Shown: piece by piece, positions 26,096 through 34,078 of the stretch | How the letters are laid out: every line of letters starts with the position of its first letter | Numbering within the stretch: position 1 is the stretch's first letter | Notes under the pieces: model-generated | Seen by the model: only the letters and a program-made list of their open reading frames with translations | Database searches by the model: none | Told to the model about the DNA's origin: nothing | From: Candidatus Omnitrophota bacterium | Lineage (GTDB): Bacteria > Hinthialibacterota > Hinthialibacteria > Hinthialibacterales > Hinthialibacteraceae | Direction of reading: 5' to 3' | DNA: 64,000 nucleotides | Assembly (NCBI GenBank): GCA_040755155.1 | Contig: JBFMBP010000002.1 | Coordinates: 4,568-68,567 of the forward strand | Made by a program: the position numbers and the translations under genes

Positions 26096-28945
26096 ATGTC
26101 CGACTGCAAAAAAACCAAGCGAACGAGGGAACAAATCAGCCGACGGGATATTCTGAAGATCGGCGGCGGTCTGGGGATCGGCAGCCTCCTGTTCCCATCT
26201 CCGCTGCCGGCGTTGGAAGAATTCGATATTATCGACGCCGATCCGCTCAAGAAGTATGCCTACAGGGGGTGGGAACAGTTTTACCGCGGCCAGTTTACCT
26301 GGGACAGGGTAGTGAGATCGACCCATTCGGCGAATTGCACCGGTTCCTGTTCATGGAAGGTGTACGTGAAAGATGGAATCATGCTGCGGGAAGAACAGGC
26401 CGCCGACTATCTGCGCATCAATGAGGATCTGCCTGATTACAATCCGCGCGGGTGCCAGAAAGGGGCGTGTTTTGTCGAATATGTATATGGGGCGCAACGC
26501 ATCAAGCATCCGCTCATGCGGACCGGCGAACGCGGCGAAGGGAAATGGAGACGGGTGAGCTGGGATGAGGCGCTGGAGTATATCGCCGAAAAAGTGGTCG
26601 ATAACATTTACAACTACGGTCCCGACGCCAACACGTATTTCTCCGTCATCCCCGCCATGTCTCCGGTTTCGTTCAGCGCCGGCTCGCGATTCGCCCATTA
26701 TACCGGCGGAGTATTCTGTTCTTTCTATGATTGGTACTGCGATTTGCCGCCAGGAGAACCGATCACGTGGGGAGTGCAGACCGAATCCTGCGAATGCGCA
26801 GACTGGTTCAACTCGAAATTTATCATTCTATGGGGCAGCAATATCAATCAAACCCGCATCCCCGACGCGCATTATGCCTGGGAAGCGCGCTATAACGGCG
26901 CCAAAGTCGTCTGCATTTCGCCCGATTACAACAGCAGCGCCATACACTGCGATCAATTCATCCGCGTGAATCCGGGCAGCGACGCTATTCTCGCATTAGC
27001 TGTCTGCCGCTACTTAATAGAAAATGAACTTTATGACAGCGGCTATGTGAAAGAGCAAACCGATCTGCCGTTATTGGTTCGCAAAGACAATCGCCATTTT
27101 TTGCGCGCCTCCGATCTAGGCCAAACCGGCGAACTGGCCGATTCGCAATTTTATGCATGGGATGCGAAGACGAACCAAGCCGTTGCGGTTCCCGGCTGCA
27201 TGGGAAGCCAGGAACATCATCTGCGTTTGGGAACGATCGAACCGTCGCTGGAAGGAGAGTGGCAAGTTCAACTGGGAGACGGCTCAACCTGTAAGGTCGC
27301 CACGGTTATGAGCCTGCTGCGGAACGAAATGAGCGCACCACTCTATTCGCTGGAACGCGCAGCAGAGCGATGCGGAATCCAAGCCGCCGATCTGCAGCAT
27401 TTCATGCATGAGTTCGCCACTCGAAAACCGGCGATGATTATTCACGGCGCAGGAACAAACCATTGGTACCATAACGATCTGCTGAACCGGGCGATGATAT
27501 TAATGGCCGCGCTGACCGGCAATGTGGGAAAAAACGGCGGGGGATTCAACCACTACGTCGGTCAAGAGCGCATCTGGCCGGAACATGGATTCAAGATGCT
27601 GGCGTTCCCCGAAGGCGCCAAGAAGCAGCGCATGCAAAACATGACGTTATGGACCTACTGTCATTCCAAACAGAACGATCCGCATTTAGTCAACGGAAAG
27701 GCCGTGGAGCATTACATTCTGGAATCCGTCCGAAACCAATGGATGCCGCTATGGCCGCAGAATGATTGGAGCGCGTTAACTCCCGATCAAATGCACAATC
27801 TTCCGCGCAAGCCCAGAGCGCTGTTCGTATGGCGGGCCAATTACCTGAATCAGGCCAAAGGAAACGAAGCCATCCTGCGGTCGTTGTGGAAAGACCTGGA
27901 TCTGATTGTCGATATCAACTACCGAATGGATACGACCGCGTTGTACAGCGATGTGGTTCTTCCCGCGTCAACCTACTATGAAAAAACGGATCTGAATTCA
28001 ACGGATTGTCATTCGTATATGCATCCGTTTTCCAAAGTGCTTGATCCATTGTTCGAATCCAAAACCGACTGGGATATTTTCGCCGCGCTTGCGCAGAAAG
28101 TGGCAGAAGTAGTCCGGCGCAAAGGATTGCAGCCGTTTCATGACGAGCCGTTGGATTGGAAACGGGATTTGACGCGGTTGTACGAGGACTGGACGGCGAA
28201 TGGTTCTCTCGCCAGCGATGAAGCCGCCTGCAATTATATTCTGTCGCATTCCCCGGAAACCAAAGGCATGACCTATCGCTCGATACAAGAGAATCCGAAA
28301 CGATTTGTTGGCATTGATGAAGAAGCCTGGAACAGCGATATCGAGGATGGACGCGCCTATACGCCCTTTACCCATCAGATAGAAAAGAAGCGTCCCTGGC
28401 GGACTCTTACCGGCCGCCAGCAATTCTACATAGACCATCCCTGGTATATCGAATTGGGCGAACAGTTGCCGGCGCACAAGGATCCCCAGGATGATCCGGA
28501 ATATCCTCTGTATTGGAACACGCCTCACGGACGTTGGTCGATCCACTCCACTTGGCGCGATAACCGGTTCATGTTGCGCCTGCAACGGGGACTGCCGATC
28601 GTTTACATCCATCCCGACGACGCCAAAATCCGGCATATCCAGGATAATGACTGGGTGCGGATTTTTAACGGACAGGGGGAAGCCGTCGTCAAAGCCAAAA
28701 TCCTTCCTGGAGAAAAGCGCGGGCGCCTGACCATGTATCACGGCTGGGAAAAATTTCTCGGCTTCCAGAACGGCGGTTGGCAATCCCTGACGTATATCAA
28801 GATCAAGCCGACGCAGTTGATCGGCCATTACGGCCATCTGAATTTCAAACTGAATTATTGGGGACCGACAGGAAACAACCGCGATATCAAAGTCGATGTC
28901 GAGCGGTATGACGGCCCCGTCGCCGGTTACGAACCCATGGCCTGA
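26096..28945 (+). CDS. Catalytic (alpha) subunit of an exported NarG/Nxr-type molybdoenzyme
   Basis: Mo-bisMGD oxidoreductase of the type II DMSO reductase group, 949 residues. N-terminal Tat signal: twin Arg in ISRRDILK followed by GGGLGIGSLLF. FS0 cluster ligands follow the NarG spacing H-x3-C-x3-C-x34-C: H77, C81, C85, C120. The Mo-ligating Asp is D216 in FYDWYCDLPPG, as in NarG and NxrA. It is shorter than cytoplasmic NarG (about 1200) and near the size of the outward-facing enzymes of haloarchaea. The Tat signal means the complex works outside the cytoplasmic membrane. Nitrate reductase or nitrite oxidoreductase are the closest candidates; chlorate, selenate or other substrates remain possible. 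It lies 18 bp after the hexahaem cytochrome gene. Confidence 0.9.
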   Translation: MSDCKKTKRTREQISRRDILKIGGGLGIGSLLFPSPLPALEEFDIIDADPLKKYAYRGWEQFYRGQFTWDRVVRSTHSANCTGSCSWKVYVKDGIMLREEQAADYLRINEDLPDYNPRGCQKGACFVEYVYGAQRIKHPLMRTGERGEGKWRRVSWDEALEYIAEKVVDNIYNYGPDANTYFSVIPAMSPVSFSAGSRFAHYTGGVFCSFYDWYCDLPPGEPITWGVQTESCECADWFNSKFIILWGSNINQTRIPDAHYAWEARYNGAKVVCISPDYNSSAIHCDQFIRVNPGSDAILALAVCRYLIENELYDSGYVKEQTDLPLLVRKDNRHFLRASDLGQTGELADSQFYAWDAKTNQAVAVPGCMGSQEHHLRLGTIEPSLEGEWQVQLGDGSTCKVATVMSLLRNEMSAPLYSLERAAERCGIQAADLQHFMHEFATRKPAMIIHGAGTNHWYHNDLLNRAMILMAALTGNVGKNGGGFNHYVGQERIWPEHGFKMLAFPEGAKKQRMQNMTLWTYCHSKQNDPHLVNGKAVEHYILESVRNQWMPLWPQNDWSALTPDQMHNLPRKPRALFVWRANYLNQAKGNEAILRSLWKDLDLIVDINYRMDTTALYSDVVLPASTYYEKTDLNSTDCHSYMHPFSKVLDPLFESKTDWDIFAALAQKVAEVVRRKGLQPFHDEPLDWKRDLTRLYEDWTANGSLASDEAACNYILSHSPETKGMTYRSIQENPKRFVGIDEEAWNSDIEDGRAYTPFTHQIEKKRPWRTLTGRQQFYIDHPWYIELGEQLPAHKDPQDDPEYPLYWNTPHGRWSIHSTWRDNRFMLRLQRGLPIVYIHPDDAKIRHIQDNDWVRIFNGQGEAVVKAKILPGEKRGRLTMYHGWEKFLGFQNGGWQSLTYIKIKPTQLIGHYGHLNFKLNYWGPTGNNRDIKVDVERYDGPVAGYEPMA

Positions 28946-28982
28946 CGACCGGCGTACCGCGGCCAACGATAAGGAGCCAATC

Positions 28983-30161
28983 ATGTCAAAACATCAATAT
29001 GCAATGGTGATGGATCTGAATAAATGCATCGGATGCCAGACGTGCGCCGTCGGCTGTAAAAAGCAATGGACGCATCGCGACGGCGCCGGTTATATGTATT
29101 GGAACAACGTTGAAACCCATCCGGGCAAAGGCTATCCCAGGAACTGGCATTCCATCGGCGGCGGATTCGACAGCCGCCGCAATCTGCGCCCCTCGCCTTT
29201 GCCGCCTAAGGAAGATTACGGCGAAGCCTACGAATACGATTATCGTCAACGGTTGTTTGGGGGCAAGAACAAACCGGTGATGCCGCATAAGAAGCCAACC
29301 TATGGCGCGAACTGGGAAGAAGACGTGGGGGGAATGAATGCCGGCAATCCCTACTTTTTCTATCTGCCCCGAATCTGCAACCATTGCACGCATCCGGCCT
29401 GCGTGGAAGCGTGTCCACGGAAGGCGATCTACAAACGGGAGGAAGACGGCATCGTCGTCATCGACCAAGAGCGCTGCAACGGTTACCGGTATTGCATAAA
29501 ATCCTGTCCGTATAAAAAGATTTACTTTAATGAAGTCGCCGGCAAGAGCGAAAAGTGCATTTTCTGCTATCCCCGCTTGGAAAAAGGGAACGTGAATGCC
29601 TGCGCCGCCCAATGTCCGGGCCGGATACGGTTCGTCGGCCTGTTGGACGATGCGGAATCCCCCATCTCCAAACTGGTCAACGACTGGCAGGTCGCATTAG
29701 GCTTGTTCCCGGAAAAAGGGACGCATCCCAATGTATATTATGTTCCCCCTTTTAATCCGCCCAAGGACGGACAGGCCGGAAGGAGTCTCCTTGACGATCC
29801 ACGGCTGCCTCTCGACTATCTGATTTATTTGTTTGGAAAAAAGGTTGTCGCCGCAATCGAGTTTCTGCATCGCGAATTACGCCGGACTCAGCAGGGAGAA
29901 AAAAGCGAAGTCCTGCAACTTCTCATAGGCCGTTCCGATCAAGTCCGATACCGGATTGTTCCGGATGCGCTCAGGATGGATGCGCCTGAGGATGTCCGGC
30001 GACAGCTCGATGCCCACACAACCGGACCGGCTCTGACGATCATGGGGACGCCATCCACAATCGGACATTTGCCATCCGGGCAAGAGTCTCGTTCCTGCGG
30101 CAATACTGCAACCGGCGGCTGCAGATCATGCAACCTCGCCTCGCAGCGTTTAGTCACGTAA
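28983..30161 (+). CDS. Iron-sulfur (beta) subunit of the molybdoenzyme
   Basis: NarH/SerB/DdhB-like electron-transfer subunit, 392 residues. Four Cys clusters are seen: CIGCQTCAVGC (residues about 16-26), CNHCTHPACVEACP, CNGYRYCIKSCP and CIFCYPRLEKGNVNACAAQCP. In NarH the third motif has Trp (C-x-x-W) and binds a [3Fe-4S] cluster; here the position is Tyr. No signal peptide: such subunits leave the cell with the Tat-exported alpha partner. ATG 28983 is preceded by AAGGAGCC. A Cys-containing C-terminus (SCGNTATGGCRSC) is an unusual addition of unknown role. Confidence 0.93.
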   Translation: MSKHQYAMVMDLNKCIGCQTCAVGCKKQWTHRDGAGYMYWNNVETHPGKGYPRNWHSIGGGFDSRRNLRPSPLPPKEDYGEAYEYDYRQRLFGGKNKPVMPHKKPTYGANWEEDVGGMNAGNPYFFYLPRICNHCTHPACVEACPRKAIYKREEDGIVVIDQERCNGYRYCIKSCPYKKIYFNEVAGKSEKCIFCYPRLEKGNVNACAAQCPGRIRFVGLLDDAESPISKLVNDWQVALGLFPEKGTHPNVYYVPPFNPPKDGQAGRSLLDDPRLPLDYLIYLFGKKVVAAIEFLHRELRRTQQGEKSEVLQLLIGRSDQVRYRIVPDALRMDAPEDVRRQLDAHTTGPALTIMGTPSTIGHLPSGQESRSCGNTATGGCRSCNLASQRLVT

Positions 30162-30178
30162 AACCGGAGGTCGTCGCA

Positions 30179-30931
30179 ATGAATCATGGAGACAAAACAA
30201 TGTTTCGCGTTTTTGTCGTTTTTCTCGCCATATTGGCGTCCTTTGGATTTGCGAACGCATCCGATGAAAGCGGCGCGATTCCCTTAGCCGTTCACTCTGC
30301 CAGCCAACCAGTCAACGTGGACGAACTGTTGAATCCCAACCATCCCGTCTGGGTTCAGGCCAAAGGGCATTCGCTTCGTTTTCACCGAACCCCGCCGCTG
30401 TATTCCGACGGCCCATTCGATGACGGCGAGAGGCCCGAAGCCTCCGTGCAGATTGTGCGGCGTCAATCCGGCGATCTTTATGTCAAACTGCAGTGGAACG
30501 ATGCCACCGAAGACCTTTTCCGGCAGGGCGATCGGCATCCGGACGGTGGAGAATCCCACATCTATAAAACCCACACCAGCAAGACCGACGCGTTTGGCGA
30601 TGCAGCCTGCCTGATGGTCCCAAAATCCAGAAAACCGATGGAGAGTTATCCTTCCATGATGATGGGCGATAAAGCCAATCCAGTTGATCTGCTTTTCTGG
30701 CAGGCCGGAAGAGGATTTTCCTTGTTGAAAGCGCATGGGCGGGCAACGACCGAAGCATTGAGCGCCGAACTGGCAGGGAAAAGTTACCGTACTCCGCAGG
30801 GATGGGTTATCATTTTCGTTCTGACCGATGCCGCCGATTCGATTCCTGTCTGTTTTGCGATATGGGAGGGAAGCAAAGCGCATCGCGATGGATTGAAATA
30901 CTACAGTCTTTGGTACGAGATCCGATTATGA
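30179..30931 (+). CDS. Haem-b-type gamma subunit (ethylbenzene-dehydrogenase gamma family)
   Basis: Exported 250-residue protein with a Sec-type signal (FRVFVVFLAILASFGFANA). The beta-sandwich pattern and the segments YVKLQWND and FGDAACLMVPK fit the EbdC/DdhC/SerC/NxrC family, whose members bind a haem b between a Met and a Lys. Candidate ligands are the Met and Lys around CLMVPKS and later residues. A soluble gamma subunit in place of membrane NarI is a mark of periplasmic type II enzymes. Start ATG 30179 was chosen for CCGGAGG just before it. It overlaps the chaperone gene by 4 bp. Confidence 0.85.
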   Translation: MNHGDKTMFRVFVVFLAILASFGFANASDESGAIPLAVHSASQPVNVDELLNPNHPVWVQAKGHSLRFHRTPPLYSDGPFDDGERPEASVQIVRRQSGDLYVKLQWNDATEDLFRQGDRHPDGGESHIYKTHTSKTDAFGDAACLMVPKSRKPMESYPSMMMGDKANPVDLLFWQAGRGFSLLKAHGRATTEALSAELAGKSYRTPQGWVIIFVLTDAADSIPVCFAIWEGSKAHRDGLKYYSLWYEIRL

Positions 30932-31584
30932 TCCAACTCTCGATTCCCGGACGCGAGGAAACCGCGCTGAACGATTCGCTGACATTTGCGCTGTTGCATT
31001 GTTTGTTTCGTTTCCCAACCGGCAATCAATGGGAGTGGATCAACCGGGCGGATGTACGGACTGCTTTGGGCGCATTGTTCCGGCAATACGGCGTTCTGGA
31101 TAGCGGCGATCCGGAACCGTATCCAGCGTTTCAAAAGGAATATGAAGAGTCTTACATTCGGTTATTCGAGGCCGGCGCGCCCAATCCCCCGTGTCCACTG
31201 ATTGAATCCTATTGGAATAAACGCGATCCGGTTCCCAGAATTCTGCATGAGAATATTCTTTTTTACAAAACCTTTGGCGTACGGCTGAAAAAGGAAGTTG
31301 AAGAAACGGCCGACCATCTGCGATTTCAGCTGGAATTTTACCGTTATCTGGCAGAACTGGCTGCCAAAGCCGCCGCCGATCCAGCGGATGCCGGTCAATA
31401 CTATCAGATTATGCAGGCGAGGCGGGATTACTTGCAGCGGCATCTTTTGTCCTGGACGCCTCTGGCTGTGGAAGAGATAGAAAAGACCGCTCCTGACGCC
31501 TGTTACGCAACTTGGATGCATTTGCTGAGGGCTTGCGCCGACGATCAGTACCGCCGGATCGAAGAGGAATTAAAGGACGGTTAA
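30928..31584 (+). CDS. TorD/NarJ-type maturation chaperone
   Basis: 218-residue all-helical protein of the family that holds the apo-enzyme until the molybdenum cofactor is inserted and then releases it to Tat export. Recognised by position (delta subunit place, ATGA overlap with gamma), size and the stretch YEESYIRLFEAGAPNPPCP with LIESYW, similar to the E-x-x-R-L-F-x-G...PPYES-type region of DdhD, SerD and NarJ. No signal peptide. Its presence supports that the alpha subunit is a working molybdoenzyme. Confidence 0.82.
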   Translation: MIQLSIPGREETALNDSLTFALLHCLFRFPTGNQWEWINRADVRTALGALFRQYGVLDSGDPEPYPAFQKEYEESYIRLFEAGAPNPPCPLIESYWNKRDPVPRILHENILFYKTFGVRLKKEVEETADHLRFQLEFYRYLAELAAKAAADPADAGQYYQIMQARRDYLQRHLLSWTPLAVEEIEKTAPDACYATWMHLLRACADDQYRRIEEELKDG

Positions 31585-31588
31585 TTGA

Positions 31589-31780
31589 ATGGCCTGGACC
31601 TGCAAATACGATATCAATGGATTTTGCGAGAAATTACAAAAAATCTGCCTACCTAACCAAAAAGGCTGTGTTCTGCATAAGCGATTCAAGTTTGTGGAAA
31701 ACAATACGCCGGAAACGCCTCCCAAAAACGACAAAGGAAATCAAGACAAAAACGGACTGCTGCATGGAGGTTTATGCTAG
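31589..31780 (+). CDS. Small cysteine-rich protein
   Basis: 63 residues, with four Cys in the first 30 (C5, C13, C20, C27; spacing C-x7-C-x6-C-x6-C) in the stretch CKYDINGFCEKLQKICLPNQ, then GCVL, plus one terminal Cys. The pattern could bind zinc or an FeS cluster. I cannot assign a family, though small Cys proteins of this look occur near respiratory operons. It starts 4 bp after the chaperone stop and its own stop overlaps the start of the next gene by 7 bp, so it is a real member of the operon by position. The remainder is polar and probably unfolded. Confidence 0.6.
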   Translation: MAWTCKYDINGFCEKLQKICLPNQKGCVLHKRFKFVENNTPETPPKNDKGNQDKNGLLHGGLC

Positions 31781-34071
31781 TGCCATCCACACCGGCTAAC
31801 ACAAAAACAAACTCGGCTCAGGAATGGGCTTCCAGTCTGACGTGCGCAGCCGCGGCTATATTGATGTACGAAAGCATCACCGGTTTGACGATCCTTCTCT
31901 TGCCCTTCAGCCTTTTCAACCAATTCGCGGTATTATTGCACACCGCAATCGGCCTGGTTTCGCTTGCGCCCATTACGACATACAGCTGCAGGCATTGGCA
32001 GATCCGGCGGCATGGCTCATTCAACCATTACCAGTTGCTGGGCTATGGTTCTATCCTTTTTTTCGCCGTGTGCGCGTTGAGCGGTATTGTTTTAACGGTT
32101 CAGGCGCTGATTGGAATCCGAATCGACGCCCTGTGGGACTGGATTCACCTCGCATCCGGTCTGGCGTTCTTAATCCTGCTTGCCATTCATATAGGGATTC
32201 TGGCGTTGCGGGGCGGAAGCGAATCCATCTCTACCCGCGATTTGCAGCTTGCCAAATTGCGCTTTTATCGGCGGACGGCGCTGGGTTGTGGAGCCTTGTT
32301 CGTTATGACGGTTCTTCCTGCAGTCCGTTATCCGTCAGGGGAGTCTGCGCGGCCCTTTTCGCCGGATTACCACTGGCGCTTTGGTGACGACCGGCCGTTT
32401 GCGCCCAGCCTGGCCCGGCTGGATTGCCAGAATGGGGAGGACCGCGTCGTGCAGGCTGTCTTGAAGGAACTGGAGCCTTCCCAGCACAAGCCATTTCTTG
32501 AGGCATTTCATATTAATGAGAAAGACCGGCAGGGATTTCGAAAACGCATTGCGGACAGCCTTGCCGACATCAATGCGCTGGAGGCGGTCGAGCCGTCCAT
32601 CCAGTCAGCCCTGGATGAATTTACATACCAGATACAGCAACGCGGCGCCGTCTCTCCCGACCTGCTGGCCGGATCGGAGAGTTGCGGGACAGCGGGCTGC
32701 CACAAGCAGATTTACCAGGAGTGGCTTCCCAGCGCGCATCGTTATTCGTCTCTCGATCATCTGTTTCAACGAACGCAGGAGTTTATGGCCGAAGAAACCA
32801 GCCCAGAACAGACTCGTTATTGCGCCGGCTGCCATGATCCCATTTCCCTTTTCGCCGGCGCAAAAAACCAATCCAACATCACCTTGAGCGCAAAAGGAGC
32901 GGACGAAGGGGGATCGTGCATTGTCTGCCATAGCATCGTTCAAACCGATACTCAAGGAAACGCCGATTACACTTTGCGTCCGCCCACGCCTTACTTTTTC
33001 GAAAAAGAGAGCCATCCAGCCGCCCGATGGCTCAGTCATTTTCTGATTCGCGCCTATCCCCGCCATCATGTCGAATCGTACTCCCGTCCGTTGTACAAAT
33101 CCCCGGAATACTGCGGAGCCTGTCATAAACAGTATATCGACAAGGAAGTGAATACGGATATCGGAAGAGTGCAGGGACAGAACCAATACGACAGTTGGCG
33201 CAAAAGCCGCTGGTTCGACGAAGCGAATCCCCGGCAATCTCTGACGTGCCGGGAATGCCACATGCCGCTGCAGGACAGCCAGGATCCGTCGTCCGGCGAT
33301 CCGTCGGATTTTAACCGCAGCCGGAGTGACCGGAAACACCGCAGCCACCGATTTCTGGCATCGAATCAATATATTCCGCTTTACCACGATCTGCCGAATG
33401 CCGAACTGCACACAAAACTGACAGAGCAATGGTTGCGCGGCGAATACGATATTCCAGAAATAGCTGACCGATGGACCAACGGTCCGGCGGTTCAGATTGA
33501 AATCGCTGCACCCAGTTCCGTTAAAGCCGGAGCTATGGTTCCTATACAGGTTATACTGGTCAACAACAAAGCGGGACATGATTTTCCAACCGGTCCCCTG
33601 GATATGATCGAGTCCTGGTTGGAAGTCAAAGTTACGTCTTCGACGGGAGAGATTGCCTATCACGCCGGGGCGTTAGACGCGGGAAATGACGTTTTGGAAT
33701 CGCCGGTCATCTTCAAATCCATCGGCTTCGACCGCAAGGGAGATTTGATCGACCGGCACAACCTGTGGGATCTGGTCGGCGCCAAATACAAGCGGTCCAT
33801 GTTTCCCGGTTTCACCGACACCGTGAACTTGGAGGTTTTCTGCCCTTCAATAGCGAAAAAGCATGCGGCTCAGTCTCCGGTGCGATCCGCTGCTTTCGAA
33901 ATGATCCTTGCGGATACCGTTCAGCCTGGATATATGACTATCGAAGCCATCCTTTGGTACCGTAAGGCAAACGCCGTTTTTTTGAGGCGAATCTATGGCG
34001 TCGATACGCCGATCCGAGCGCCCATTACGGATATATCCCGCGCAGTATCCGAATTGACGATCGAAGGGTAA
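31774..34071 (+). CDS. Fusion of a membrane domain and a pentahaem cytochrome c
   Basis: 765 residues. The first 185 hold about five membrane helices with His residues (H56, H79, H125, H139) that could bind haem b. After this comes a soluble region with haem sites C350, C382, C447 and C492 (CAGCH, CIVCH, CGACH, CRECH) and a probable CX4CH site C304-H310 (CGTAGCH). The C-terminal third is a beta domain with NNKAGHDFPTGPLDMIE, seen in other multihaem cytochromes. Such a protein could link a membrane quinone to outside acceptors. Start ATG 31774 follows TGGAGG and overlaps the small Cys-protein gene. Confidence 0.8.
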   Translation: MLVPSTPANTKTNSAQEWASSLTCAAAAILMYESITGLTILLLPFSLFNQFAVLLHTAIGLVSLAPITTYSCRHWQIRRHGSFNHYQLLGYGSILFFAVCALSGIVLTVQALIGIRIDALWDWIHLASGLAFLILLAIHIGILALRGGSESISTRDLQLAKLRFYRRTALGCGALFVMTVLPAVRYPSGESARPFSPDYHWRFGDDRPFAPSLARLDCQNGEDRVVQAVLKELEPSQHKPFLEAFHINEKDRQGFRKRIADSLADINALEAVEPSIQSALDEFTYQIQQRGAVSPDLLAGSESCGTAGCHKQIYQEWLPSAHRYSSLDHLFQRTQEFMAEETSPEQTRYCAGCHDPISLFAGAKNQSNITLSAKGADEGGSCIVCHSIVQTDTQGNADYTLRPPTPYFFEKESHPAARWLSHFLIRAYPRHHVESYSRPLYKSPEYCGACHKQYIDKEVNTDIGRVQGQNQYDSWRKSRWFDEANPRQSLTCRECHMPLQDSQDPSSGDPSDFNRSRSDRKHRSHRFLASNQYIPLYHDLPNAELHTKLTEQWLRGEYDIPEIADRWTNGPAVQIEIAAPSSVKAGAMVPIQVILVNNKAGHDFPTGPLDMIESWLEVKVTSSTGEIAYHAGALDAGNDVLESPVIFKSIGFDRKGDLIDRHNLWDLVGAKYKRSMFPGFTDTVNLEVFCPSIAKKHAAQSPVRSAAFEMILADTVQPGYMTIEAILWYRKANAVFLRRIYGVDTPIRAPITDISRAVSELTIEG

Positions 34072-34078
34072 TGCGACA

